From Arthrinium phaeospermum (lineage: Eukaryota > Ascomycota > Sordariomycetes > Amphisphaeriales > Apiosporaceae): a stretch of DNA of 64,000 bases. Every line of letters begins with the position of its first letter. The first letter of the stretch is position 1. Shown here piece by piece: positions 20,964 through 32,611 of the stretch. Under the pieces are notes generated by a model that ran no database searches, was not told the origin of the DNA, and saw nothing but the letters and a program-made list of their open reading frames with translations. The translations under genes and the position numbers were made by a program. The stretch is taken from positions 4,402,001 through 4,466,000 of the forward strand of contig QYRS01000003.1 of assembly GCA_006503535.1 (NCBI GenBank), read 5' to 3'.

Positions 20964-23543
20964 TCAAACGGACACATCGTGCTCTCGCCGGTCGAACTCG
21001 CACGATTTGCAGTGGCACGACTGGCAATCGCACAGGTACGCCGCAGACTGGCAGGTGGTGCAAGCCGGAGGCCACGTTTCGTCATTGAACTCCAATGTAG
21101 GAGGGTTGTCGATATACCTTTGTTTGTTGATACCCCTGTGCGAGTGGTGGAAAGCCCAGAGGGCATAAATGTCCTTAGTGCCAGCTTTGGGCTCGTTGTA
21201 CCAGTCTTCGCCAGTTGCATCCCCGATTGTTCCTTCAGGAGGCGAGTCCACGCTGGTGAAACCCGATTTAGCTTCCATTTCCATTTGGCTACACCACTGG
21301 GACACGGTTTCTGCGGTAGTGTCGGGACCGTACCCAACTTGTTGAACGCGTGCTTGCCATTCAGGGTATCCATAATTAGGAAGGAGTGTGATCTCTGACT
21401 CGTCAATCCCGGAACTTCTGTCCATAGTCTTGAACGCGGGCAAGCGGCAGAGCTGTGCCATTTCCTTTTGCAAGATTCCGCAACCATTTCGGTCTCGATG
21501 AAAGTAGAAACCATGGACAAGATGGGACGACGCCACCTTGTTTTCAGTATGGTCAGCACAGCGGATAACATCCGTGTCGGCTTTAGAGCTGTACGGTATC
21601 AGCCCGAAGCCCGGCGGCTCGCTAAGTGTAACGCGAACGCCTCTCCGAGTCCGACGCAATGCGCGTATGATATCGAAGGGGTACTCGATTAAAAACCCCG
21701 CGTATGGCGTAATTGCAGAGGGGTCATCACACACGACGGTTATCACTTCCTTCTCCATATCGGCATACATTGTTTTTATATGTAAGCTGCTCGGCCCCAT
21801 ATAGATTCCTCGACAATGGATCACGCGGGGAACCACTGGTATACAGCTGTTAGCGGGACATTGTACTGGTGGCTGTTAGGGGTGGAATGCACAATTACCC
21901 GGGAAGTCGCGAATGACTGAGTCCCCCCGGCCGCGAACTCGGACACGATGGCTATTACCAGATGGAGTTGATTCTTCAAGTTCATCCGCCTCATCGTCGA
22001 TGGAAGGTAGGGCGAGCAGCGCAAAACGTTCGAGATGATTAATGATATGCCTTCGCATCTCCCATGTATCCGTGAAGGCGGTTGGACAGTACGGGCAGTC
22101 GCGATGGACATGCTCCGAGGGAGCAATCTTGGCACTCACGACTTGCTCGGAGAGTCTGTCGTCGGTTTCACCAGAGTGCACGCTTCTCAAGTGAGACAGG
22201 AACTCGGGCTGGGTCTCGAACTCCAGAGAATGTTCCCAACAGTGCCAAACTCGGATATGCTGGTCTTCATGTTCGATCCATTCCTGTCTCGTTCCATACG
22301 TTCGATGGGGATCTTGGCAGAGTTCATAGGTGCAATGATAGGGCTGCAGATCGTTTATTATATGGGTTCTGTCCAGCAATGAGCATATTGTGATGTGTTC
22401 GGCAGCTGAAGAAACTTACTTCCACGAGGTTCCCTTCACATATTTCGCGGGGCACAGTATCTTGCAGTAGGGACACTGGAAGAACTTCTCATCTTCTCGT
22501 AGCCTCGGTGGCTCTGGCCAAGGGAGCTCGTCTAGTTCAAGGTCCTTCATGGCCGAGCCACTGGTCTGATGCGATATGACTGATTTCATATCATCTGGTT
22601 TTATCACATTTGCTGGAAGCGGCGTCGCTGAAGTCGCAAGTGATTGACCTGCGTGTTGTGGAATTGGCTCATGTGGTGTTTCATACTGGGATCCTCGATT
22701 ATCTGGGGTTTGGATTGGCAATTGAGCTTGTACTCTGGCCGGCTCGAACCGGTTTGCTTCAAGCTTAGACGCATGGTGTTTCCAGTAGACGAACTGTTGC
22801 TTACGTTTCGTGTTCGTGGTTCCCGTCCTTCTCATGATCCAGTTATGCGCAGATGCAAAATGGGTCAAAACGTCTTCTTGATTCAGGCCATCATGGTCTG
22901 CGTCTTGGCTCTCGAGGTGTTTCTGAAGGTCTTGTCGATGGAGATATGCCACGGTTAAAGTCTCGACTTCCTCTCGCTCTTTTCGGTATAATTGGCGGTC
23001 TGCGGGTGCTATATTTCCGTAGAGCTGGTCCACACCCTTTCTGTGGCGGTTCTGAGGGTTCCGGATCCGGGTCGCTATGCTGTAAAGTGTATCCAGGTGC
23101 TCCGCCAAGCATTCTGACCGAAAGACAGCTTCATCAAAATTGTCTTCATCGCTTGAACCTTCTTTCTCAACATAGGACGAAACGGAAGACGAACCCGAGC
23201 TGCTCTCGGAAGAACTGACCAAAATTGCCGCATCTTTATCTTCCTCGGTAGGAACCCGTTTGCCATTGGCAATAGCAACCAGGTTTTCAAGATGGTCCTG
23301 GAGACCTAGAAGAAGTTCCCGTATTCGAGTTCTGACAAGGTCAGCGTCTCGGACTCGATAGTCCAGGGATGCGTGGCCATCTTGATACAGCCCCAGGTGA
23401 TGCGCCCAGACTTGGAATCGCTGTGCTTCTCGCTCCACACGGTTCAAGTTGATATGGTTCTCGGCAGATCCTGGAGCTTGAATCAAAGAATTGAACGCAG
23501 CAACTGTACCCGCTCCAAGATCCCTAAGAGTACGGTTTTCCAT
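20964..23543 (-). CDS. C2H2 (acuF-type) zinc-finger protein
   Basis: Exons 23543-22420, 22368-21899 and 21835-20964 give 821 residues. Introns of 51 and 63 nt have GTAAGT and GTAATT donors and join in phase. The N-terminal half is helical and charged with a Ser-rich stretch (SSSESSSGSSSVSS). The middle holds the C2H2 array typical of the 'oxidoreductase acuF-like C2H2' domain: FFQCPYCKILC, a W..H element spanning the first splice, NDLQPYHCTYELC, W.EHE..H, HLRSVHSG, then CPYC and HLERFALLALP. The C-terminal part ends in a cysteine cluster (CTTCQSAAYLCDCQSCHCKSC), probably a second metal site. Such proteins in Pezizomycotina often occur with NLR-like and STAND genes; the role is not established. 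It is head-to-head with the DUF7580 gene, 332 bp apart. Confidence 0.78.
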
Positions 23544-23875
23544 CCTGGCGGGATCAATCTACCAACCGTGTTCGTAGTATTTTTGAGCGGTAAGAAAGAG
23601 CCTGAGGGCAATCGCCCACGTGCTTTTGAGTGTCGGTCGATTATTTTGGGATGCGAGAGAGTTGCACCCAACACGAAAACCAACAGGCAAAGCCGACGAG
23701 GCGGGGAAACACACGAAATGATTGGATCTTGGAAAGTGCGACCCTGTCGTACGGCGCGGCCCGACGACGCACCATGGGTCAGGGGTTGTTTATCAACCCC
23801 GCATCACACCTCTCCCTCCCACAACTGTACACCCAGACATCATCATTTGTAGAGGCGGAATAATCTCATGAAGCC
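23544..23875. promoter_or_regulatory. bidirectional promoter between C2H2 and DUF7580 genes
   Basis: The two start codons lie 332 bp apart on opposite strands, so transcription is probably driven from shared DNA. No TATA box stands out. Confidence 0.5.
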
Positions 23876-25768
23876 ATGTCTGGGTTCGAGGTAGCCGGCA
23901 TAGTGCTCGGCGCAATCCCTCTCTTGATTTCCGCACTTGAGCACTACAAATCGGGTAAATCCACGTTGGGGACGTTGATGAAATGGAGAGGCCAACTGGA
24001 CACCCTTCTGTTTCGGCTCAAGAACCAGAAACTGTCCTTTCTCTTCGACATCCTCGAGCTCCTCAGAAGTGCCAACGTCGAAGATGCAGTCGACGGCTCG
24101 GACTTGACCGAAACCGAATGCCTGCTGGTACTCCAGAGTCCCAAGACGGGCGCTTGCCTGCAAGAGTACCTCGGTCAGCACTACGATGCCTTCGTGGAAA
24201 TTCTGGGGCGGTACGAGACCTGCCTCAAGCTCATCGCCCGGAAGTTGAAGCACATTAGGCGATTGCCAGAGGTGTGTATGGTATAACCCCTAATAGCTTG
24301 TGCAGTTACGCTACTAGGCTCATCGCTGACTACCTGCCAGGTAGCCAAAGATGATCTTGTTGTACTACTGGCGGCCAACCCGCCTGGAGAGAAGGGCTTT
24401 GCTTTTCAGGAACGGATCTCGTTCTCGATCGAGAAAGGCAGATTGGTCCAGCTCATAGAAGAGCTGAACGAAGATCGCCTCTCACTCAAGACGATCATCA
24501 AGGGCATGAAGTCCCAGCAGCAGTACAGCATCAAAGAACCTACCAGGGACTCCAATAAGCTGGCCACTCTACTAGGCCAGGTGCAAACCCAAGCCCAGTC
24601 TCTGTTTACGGCTGTGAGTAAGAGCTGCGAATGCAGTTGCTCAAGAAGGCACAGGGTGTTGCTACAGCTGCATAACCGAATACCATCCTCCAAAGTGCGC
24701 AAAAGAACAAGCGCTGCAAGACAGCCCCTAATGACCTTCAAGCTTGCGGTGGAAATTGGAGATGCCATGTATGAGGCGATTGTCAGACCTGAAGCCCATG
24801 CTTTGCCGCAACATATGAAGGAGGACACAAGGTACGTCATGATTAGGACATAAGGCCTCAGGAGTGAAGAGTCCATAGGTCCAGGGATATTGGAATAACA
24901 CTAATGCATCAATTCGAACAGCAGAATCACGAAACCTTTCGATTCACCGATGCATCTACCGGTGCCGTCTATAGTAGTAACTGAACACCATACTACACTC
25001 TTCAGGGCCAAGGACGAGCCTGTGGCTAGATGCCCGTTTGCACCCAAGATGAGACGTCCGAACTCCATCTTACAGTTGGCTATGCATGACAATGTCCTAG
25101 GATTAGTCGATGATAGACCGGAGCATGGAATAATCATGACTAGTCCACCAGAGCATGGGATAATCATGACTAGTCCATTGACGTTAGCGGAGGTACTCCA
25201 GCGTGGAAATCACAACGAATCAGCGCGTATGACATTCAAGGAGCAGACCTTTCTGGCCCTCGATATTTCTTGCTCCATCGTCCAGCTGCGAGAGACACGG
25301 TGGCTGGGCTCCCCGTTCACCAGCTGTATTCTCATGGTCGTCACGCCCGAGAAGAAGAACCAGGGACTCACCACGAAACCATTTATCGAGCGGACGCCCG
25401 ACTCCACACTCGAATCATCAAAGAGCCCCGATCCCGAAACGGTCCTTCGCGAACTTGCCATCCTGCTCCTCGAGCTGTGGCACCATAGAACGTTGGACAT
25501 CTGGTGTGCCAAGTGGGGAGGAGATACGGATACCACCACCCCTGACGGTCGCCTCAAAGCTGCCATCACCTGGGTGAAAGCCACCTCCGACCAAATGCCA
25601 CCATATTACCTCGACGCGGTCGAACAGTGCATTGGTATTTGCTGTGGCAGACATCGTCTGTGGCACGACAAGGAATTTTTGAAGATCTACTGCGAGAATG
25701 TCATCATACCACTACAGGAGAGCTGCCGGGCGTGGGATGTCTCCGAGGGATGGTCAGAGTTCCCATGA
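23876..25768 (+). CDS. DUF7580-type fungal protein
   Basis: Exons 23876-24271, 24341-24831 and 24922-25768 give 577 residues. Introns are 69 and 90 nt; the second acceptor is CAGCAG, so one glutamine/serine codon may vary. The N terminus MSGFEVAGIVLGAIPLLISA is the standard opening of this family of Pezizomycotina proteins (hydrophobic helix followed by ALEHYKSG). The C-terminal domain has LTLAEVLQRG, then LALDISCSIVQLRETRWLGS, matching DUF7580. A tandem duplication of ten residues (PEHGIIMTSP twice) interrupts the region before it. These proteins often neighbour incompatibility-type genes, as here; function unknown. Confidence 0.75.
25118..25177 (+). repeat. 30-bp in-frame tandem duplication
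   Basis: Two adjacent 30-bp units differing at two bases encode PEHGIIMTSP twice within the DUF7580 gene. Confidence 0.85.
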
Positions 25769-26488
25769 TATGGTGATTGATTGGGTTGGCAAGCTGAAAC
25801 ATCAAAATGGTTACCCGGCTGTACTTTGCTTGAAAAAAAAGAGTAAGACGCTCTTGACAAGCAAGCATGAATGAATGCGCACTTCGTGCGCACGATATTG
25901 CTGAGGGCAACTTGACCAGATCGCGATATACTTTAGTGCTATCACCATGGTTTTACCTATCCACGGTACTCATACCTGGTTAAAGTTACCGATGTCCAAG
26001 AGCTCAAAAATATGGGTTCTTCTCGCCCTATATCGGAAGGTCAATGCGTTCTAGTGCTCGCTTTTTTCAATGGACCAACGTTACCGGCCAACCTGGTCTG
26101 GATGTTGCCTTATTACTTGATTAGGAGTATGGCTTGGGTCTATTTGCCCAGCTGTTGTCGGATTAAGCATAAGGTTCATGGATGCAGCAATACGGTCCTA
26201 TTCTTCTTGAGTCAAATCTGAATTAACTTTCCACAAAGCTTAACACATCAGAGTATTCCGCGATTGCTGGACCTTGGTACGGCTCTAGTCGAACCCTATC
26301 GGAGACCAGAAGTATATCGTCTCAAGTGGATACCTCAGTCTAATGCTTCTATATTTCAACTCAATAACGAGTTCTGTCTTTAAAAATTCTTTTGTATTGT
26401 TCTGAATTCCTCCGTCCATCCACTAACCATATCATCGAGACATGCATCTCATCCAATCCACCCATAGGTCAACTCTTTGTCGTTGACC
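25769..26488. other. intergenic with a short perfect hairpin
   Basis: TGCGCAC / TTC / GTGCGCA at 25876-25892 forms a 7-bp stem, possibly part of a 3' end. At 26430-26466 the string CACTAACC ... CCCATAG looks like an intron 3' end, so the next gene may have a 5'-UTR intron whose donor was not found. Confidence 0.35.
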
Positions 26489-27844
26489 ATGGCGGGATCT
26501 TCGAGGACCGATATCCCCTGGGACCTGCTCATCACCAACTTCACATTCGTCAAGTCGAATCCTGATCGCTACTACCATGTGACCGACTTCTCCGCGCGCG
26601 GGGAGCCAAACCAGGGAAGAGACCTGAACAACTTCGTGGAAGTCCTGTCCAAGATACTCCCTGAAGCCGCCGCACACGAGCGAAAGCAATATGCAGAACG
26701 CTACGAGGCCGCCGCTCCTGACGAGATTGTGATTTCCGTCGAAGACGCTCTCAAGATTGCCCCCCACCTGCGCCGCCACCACTCGCAATGCGAGGTGGAC
26801 GGACGCTACATGACCGATGAAGGACCTCTGTCGGTGGGTCTCTGCCGCCATGTGGGCAATACCAGATGCCGCTGCGCGCTGCGATACGAAGAGAGACGCA
26901 TGTCCACCTTCCTCCACCCCTATATCGCGAGTGGCTGCCACAGCTTCGATCTTCGCAATCGCCGATCCTTCTTGGGACTAGAGATTCTCAAGGCCCTCCT
27001 CATCTACGGCGACATGGATACGGTGCTCCGGATATGCGCCCACTCAGAGGTGGACTTTCTGCAGTGGTGGGGGGCCCGGGAATGCCCATGCATGGCAGCC
27101 GACCTCGGGTGGGACATGCTATGCAGAGAGGCGCTGCGAAACCTCGTCGGCCTCGGCTTCATCCAGAAGTTTGCCGAGCGCCGCGCCCAAGAGCAGCCCG
27201 AAAAGGGCCCCGAGGACTTCCGGCTCACCCGGACGTACCAGCAGATGGTCCTGCGCAGCACCACGTCGGGCGTCCTGTCGGGAATCAAGGGGTACCGGTA
27301 CAAGCAATTTTACGGCATCGGCGACGGCCAGTTCTGGGTCTTCCCCAAGCCCAGAGAGCTGCAGCGTTGGTGCAGGAACCCGGCCCACTTCAATTACAAC
27401 CTGGTCCTGGGGCGTGTCTCCTACGACGAGTTTCTGGTCGTCGAGAGGGAGCTGCCGTACCTGCCGTCCGCCCAAGAGGTCACGGACGTGCGCTCTGCGG
27501 TCGCCACCAAGGGAAGGCTGCCCGTGGAGCTCGTGGACATGATCATGGACGCCGACCCGGGCAGGGAGGTGCGAGCCCTCACGGTGCCCCACGATCCGTT
27601 CCACCCACAGAACCAGGAGCAGCTCAAGCGCTTTCTGGGAGACACCTGGCAGCTGTTGCTGCGGTGCGACATGTTTGCCAGGGCGCTGGGGGACAAGGTT
27701 CCGTGGGACTTGCTGATCGGCAACGTCATCGTCCTGCTGTTCTCCTGGCCGGGGCTCAGGTTCGGCGCTGTTGACATAGATGAATCTACGAATGGCGGCT
27801 CTTTTCTACGGCTCGCCGAGGGTCGCAAATTCGAGTTCGTTTAG
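26489..27844 (+). CDS. unknown protein with PWDLLI repeats and F-box-like segment
   Basis: One exon, 451 residues from the ATG at 26489 (the frame is open 4 codons further but with no ATG). No family was recognised with certainty. Visible features: IPWDLLITNFTFV at the N terminus and VPWDLLIGNVIVLLF near the C terminus, so a module appears at both ends. A cysteine-rich stretch (SQCEV, LCRHVGNTRCRC) lies at about 105-135. GRLPVELVDMIMD near residue 350 resembles an F-box/2EXR-type LPxEL motif. The body is GC-rich with normal codon bias. A frameshifted third copy of the C-terminal module lies downstream (about 27945-28070). Confidence 0.6.
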   Translation: MAGSSRTDIPWDLLITNFTFVKSNPDRYYHVTDFSARGEPNQGRDLNNFVEVLSKILPEAAAHERKQYAERYEAAAPDEIVISVEDALKIAPHLRRHHSQCEVDGRYMTDEGPLSVGLCRHVGNTRCRCALRYEERRMSTFLHPYIASGCHSFDLRNRRSFLGLEILKALLIYGDMDTVLRICAHSEVDFLQWWGARECPCMAADLGWDMLCREALRNLVGLGFIQKFAERRAQEQPEKGPEDFRLTRTYQQMVLRSTTSGVLSGIKGYRYKQFYGIGDGQFWVFPKPRELQRWCRNPAHFNYNLVLGRVSYDEFLVVERELPYLPSAQEVTDVRSAVATKGRLPVELVDMIMDADPGREVRALTVPHDPFHPQNQEQLKRFLGDTWQLLLRCDMFARALGDKVPWDLLIGNVIVLLFSWPGLRFGAVDIDESTNGGSFLRLAEGRKFEFV

Positions 27845-27944
27845 TGCTCGGGGGGAGGGCAAGGACGGAGGCCGTTTGTTTTGTTTCCAGACCCGACCCG
27901 ACGGTGCAAGGACCCTAGATGGGATGGAAACTGCAGGGAAGCCA

Positions 27945-28070
27945 ATTTGTTGGGAGTTTCCGATGCGATGCGACATGATGGCTAAGGCTTTGGGGAAGCC
28001 TGGCTTGGTGGGACGTGGTGATCAACGACTGTCTAGCCTTGTTGGTATGTCACTTGCCATGGTCTCGAAT
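27945..28070 (+). pseudogene. decayed copy of the C-terminal module of the upstream gene
   Basis: One frame reads MRCDMMAKALGKP, matching LRCDMFARALGDK of the upstream gene. The next frame continues WWDVVINDCLALL, matching PWDLLIGNVIVLLF. The switch of frame by one base between the two matches marks a frameshift. The copy lies just 3' of the intact gene. Confidence 0.5.
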
Positions 28071-28552
28071 ATGAGCCGGCAAGTGGTCATATGACTAGAC
28101 GCGTTGCGCCCTGGCCAAGCTAACTCTATTAGTGCTTGGTAGCTGTTGCCGTGACTGGGGTACGTCCCTTCTTTCTACTAGCGTGCTTAGCTAGATATTC
28201 CCTTTGTGCATATAATATAAGCCGTATAGCAGTGCTGCTCTATTCTGTGAATTCTCTTTCTTTTAGTTAGCATTTTATATACTATCACACGCTCTCTCTC
28301 GTGTAACAATAGCACAATAAGAAAGTGGATAATGTTTAATCCAGGCGGTTACTCGAGATTTGGGTGGCTTACCCGTTGATTACGACGCCCGAAGACTTAG
28401 GAATCAACACCGTAGCATCGGGGTAGTAAACGGTTTCCTTGACGCCAATACCAATTCATGCCTGTGAACATGCCAGGGAGTCTGTGCTGAACGCCGTAGT
28501 TCCTGCAATCCGGTCGATTCGCGTAGCTTTGTACTCGGCTGGCATATTCCCC

Positions 28553-28801
28553 TCAGGGCCTTCTTGAATTCCAACTGTAAAAAGGGTTGGTACGCGACGT
28601 CATGAAGCTGAATGCAAGTTGCCAGTGGTGATAAGACGTACAGATGAACGTATAAACGAATTCCAACAAAGCCGGAACCCATGTTGCCAATGCAAGTATC
28701 TGGCCAAACGACCATGCCGCTATCGAGCTTCCTTCACTTGTGTCTATGTAGCCGCGAAACAGCCAAAGTTGGAAAGGGTGGACCACATCATTCCCAGGCA
28801 A
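28553..28801 (-). pseudogene. relic of a fungal multi-pass membrane protein gene
   Basis: The minus strand reads EGSSIAAWSFGQILALATWV then PALLEFVYTFI, the characteristic penultimate (W.FGQ) segment of a large family of Pezizomycotina membrane proteins. No matching N-terminal exons are nearby. A second, weaker version (DSVAAWSL) is seen on the same strand at about 29050-29100, so at least two fragments persist. Confidence 0.4.
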
Positions 28802-29150
28802 AAGATGTGCGTCAGAAAATTCAGACGACCTCTTTTAGTGCTCGGGGACAAGTACATGCTGCTGGTCACCTGCCTACATGAAGGTACCTAATGGAGTGTC
28901 TTGGCATCGTTGGAGTGGAGAGATCCTACAGCGCCTACATTACCAATTGTGGTTCACACAGCTTGAGTTATCTATTACCAGAGACATGAGCGAGTCACCT
29001 GTATGGTAACATGTAAATGCTAGAATATATCTTAGACATTACAGCAATTTCCAGGTCTGCTGCCAATGACCATGCTGCTACTGAATCGATCTCCAAGTAT
29101 TACGTGATCTTTCACTTGATCACCTTTAACTTACCCGTACGAGCACACAC

Positions 29151-31915
29151 TCAGTTGATCAAACTCCCCTGTGCCTCTTTGTAGCGCTCCATTTGTGTCT
29201 GAAAGTCGCGCTTGAACCTCTTGGCGTTGTTAAAAGCCTTTTTCATGTGTTTCTTCGCCAGCTTCCCACTCCCACGATGGAACTGCTCGTCGGCGCGCGC
29301 AAGGCTGACCGCCGTTGTCACAATGTTGCGGATCTGCCTACCATCGAATCCCTCCTGGTATACATCCTCCTGGAGCCATTCCATGATCTCCTCATAGTCT
29401 TCAATCTGGTCTCTTCTGTCAAGACCACTTAGGAAGCCTTTGAAGATACCTTGCATCTGGTCGTCCTTTAGGCTCCTGAATTGGACGGCAAGACTAATTC
29501 GTGACGGGATGGCGACGTCGAATTCAGCAATCTGGTTTGTTGTAAGAAACATAATACCCTGATAGTATTCTATTGCTCGCAGAAAGACTATAGCAAATAG
29601 CACTGTCAGTGTGTGGTAGGGAATCATCAACAGCAATAGAATGGCCCACCGGAAACAAGAGCACTCTTTTCTGTGGTCTGCACGGCTCCAACACGGCTTC
29701 TGCTCTCGAGAAAGACATCTGCCTCATCCCTGAAGATAATTTAGCAGCCGACAATACGGATTGTTACATTTCGATAGCTTACATGAGTATGATGGCATGC
29801 CAGGCTGTGGCCAAGGAAAATATGTTCGCGAGATTTGCTTCGACATTCTTGGCTTCCATGCCAATGTCGCTGACGCTGACTGAGAACAAAGGTTTCCTGG
29901 TAGCTACTGCTATAGCCTCAGCAGTAGTGGTCTTTCCAACCCCAGGTGGGCCTATATGAACTCAGTGTAAGGCAGTTGCAGTGTAATACATCTCGAGCAG
30001 CTCACCATATAGGAGAATAAAGAGACCCTTTCCTTTTCCTGGCACAAAGTCATCGACTTTGAGTTCCTTCTCATCATCTTCGTCATCTTCGTCAATAAAA
30101 TGGCTTCCAACTAGATCAAGGAGCATTTCTTTGGATTCCTTGTCGATCTTGAGCCTCGAGACCCATGATTCATCGGGCGCATCATGTGGGATGGCTTGGA
30201 GATTATCCACCTGCAGCTGTGCCCATTCCTTTCTTTGGAAAACATATCCAAGAACACGAGGAGGGCAGATGAGATATTGCTCCTCCTCCCAATCTGGGCT
30301 GTTGGCGGTCTCATCGAATCGTACACGATAACGTTTATTCAAGCCTTCGTTGTTGATGCAGTCGCCGCACGTACAATTCCCAACGTCATTGGAATCTGGT
30401 GACAGTGCTCCAATGCGACCCGCGTTGGGCCCGTACTGTAAGTATGATTCGAAGTCTACTATGGCTCGAGTATTTATCTGTGTCCAGACCGATGTTGGAA
30501 TGCGATCAATACAATAGCTTCCGCAATCATTCGCTCGGGCAAACTCACTTTGGTGGAATCTGCTTCTGGGACTCCGGTATTTCTCGTCCGATTTCCTGCA
30601 GCCATTGACCAAAACAATTCTTCATACTGACTAAAGTTAGCTAATGCAACTCGTGGGGTCAAAAACGCATACCCTATTCTTGTCCTCAAAACCTGACGGA
30701 CGCTTTTTCTCTATAACCGCCAATCCATCGTAGTCAAGTAACCTTGACTCGATATTCGCCTTACATATTCTTCTGAACTTTCTGCCACGAGCAACAAGCT
30801 TTTGCCGAACAGCTTGGTATTCAGAATGCAGATGAAATGGATAATACTTCAAAGCCGTAACTGGAAGGTGTCCATCGAATTGGTCGAAGCTGAGAATGAA
30901 ATTTGTACGTCCAAAGCTCCGGTTCCTCCAATCGTATGACCAGACCTCGAGCTTCCAAAGGTCTTCCCCTGATATTGCACGAGAAGCCCATGTCGATAAG
31001 TTGTCCTTCACAATGAAAACCTGGTCTTGTCGCTGAAATGGATTGCCGTAGACCAAAGTACCCGGCGGGAATATTGTCCATAAGTCCTGATACCGAATGG
31101 TCTCCGCCTCCGATTTCTTGTAGTCTCGGCGCACGCTGAAGTAACTGTCCAGTTTAGAGTCTCCGGAGGAGCCGCTGCTTATGATGTCAAGGAGAAGTTG
31201 AAGATCTTCTCGGGCTTGCTTGTCCTTCTCATCTCGAGGAGGCTGGACGGCAGCCTTCTGGAGGGTCTCCCACTCAAACACGATTGGCTCGAAAGGAGAG
31301 AACAAGGTGACTGGGGTGCCTCTAAATATATGGTAGGGGTACCAGCCGAGATGTTCCTTCAACAAGTCCCAGAGACCGAGGTCGTAGACTTCTATCTCTG
31401 AGCACTCAAAACCATCCGATGTTCGTGGGACTGTTTTCTTCAGGGTGAACGCATATTCCTTCTGAAGCTCATCCAGGGGTCTCCATAGTCTCTCTCCCAC
31501 CTCGATCGCCTCACCTTCCTGAGTTACTTCACAGGTGATGATGTTGGCTCGAGAGACTGGCATTGTTTGACGCATCTAGACCCTGGAATCAATGAATTGG
31601 TAGTATTCGCTTTAGCGAGGAGTCGGTATTACCTCGCCTTCGGATGCTGTCTCGTACTCAGAGGATTGAGTTCTCATTGCCTATATGCGTTGGAAAGAGT
31701 TCTCAGAAGTGGTCGTAGGAGAGTTTTACCTCGTCTTCTAACTTTTCCTTCTTCTCCGTGCTCGTATCGTCAATTGTGGATGCTACGACAGCTGACAAAG
31801 TTTGGTATTTTGATTCCAGTTCCGCTATTTTCGATTTCAAAGAAGAAAGCTCTTTGAGTATAATGCCAGTGTCGGCAGTTGCCGCTGCCACAGGGGGTGT
31901 GTTTTCGTCCGCCAT
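29151..31915 (-). CDS. AAA ATPase with N-terminal DUF7025 domain
   Basis: Seven exons (31915-31730, 31575-30673, 30626-30549, 30477-30006, 29951-29783, 29729-29650, 29587-29151) join in phase to 774 residues. Introns are 154, 46, 71, 54, 53 and 62 nt. A coiled-coil start (LSSLKSKIAELESKYQTL) is followed by the DUF7025 region (LWKLEVWSYDWRNRSFGRTN, YYPFHLH). RAIVDFESYLQYGP then leads into the ATPase: Walker A GPPGVGKTT at about 547-555 (split by an intron after its first base), Walker B ILMDEAD at about 601-607, and sensor-1 FLTTNQ followed by SRIS, the arginine-finger region. The C-terminal lid is Lys-rich. This architecture is common in filamentous fungi in many paralogues; substrates are unknown. 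The first intron is the least certain boundary. Confidence 0.82.
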
Positions 31916-32611
31916 TTCTGTCGTAGGGTCGATGAAATCAGTACATTCAGGCTACGATGGTAAAATGGTGCAGAAAGGGCAAGGGGACCAATTTTTAGAG
32001 CCCTCAAGTCTTCGGGTCCCTTCTCAATTGAATTCTAATGACTTGGGGAACCTGCCCCATTATTACGAACAGGGTTGCAATGGGCTCCTGATAGACCAGG
32101 AAGCCTTCTGATAATGATGTCATGATCTGGCGTAGTCATACAGTGAGTGCGCCCTGTCTGCTGGGACGCAGTTATTCTCGAACACGAAAGACCGTTGACA
32201 TGGCGAATCGGCAATATATAAATACCCTAACGAGCCTATCAGAGTATAAGCCAAGCATCCAATGACGGCTGCCTCGTTGCTCACCCAAAGCCAAACCAAT
32301 CACATTACGATTGAAATTCGAGTGGGTTACATTGCAAGGCAAAGCTTGCATATGCAGATACGAGATTGAATGGGCTAATGAGATGACGACTACGAGGCCT
32401 CATGACCCCTCTTCTTCATGCAGGGGCCTTGCCCGATCCTCACTGAAGTTGTTCCCCGTCGACCTTCGACTTCAGGTGGATTTCATCCCATTTTCCCACT
32501 GTCCTTGCGATTAGCCCTTTTCTTGTTCCGCGCACCATGCGACAGAAACTTTAGGTTTGCCCGAGGTTTTTCTTATAGAAGTACAACAGCATACCACATG
32601 GCCTGCTCGTA
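31916..32611. promoter_or_regulatory. divergent promoter region between AAA and DUF7708 genes
   Basis: The start codons face away from each other, 696 bp apart. No named site found. Confidence 0.4.
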
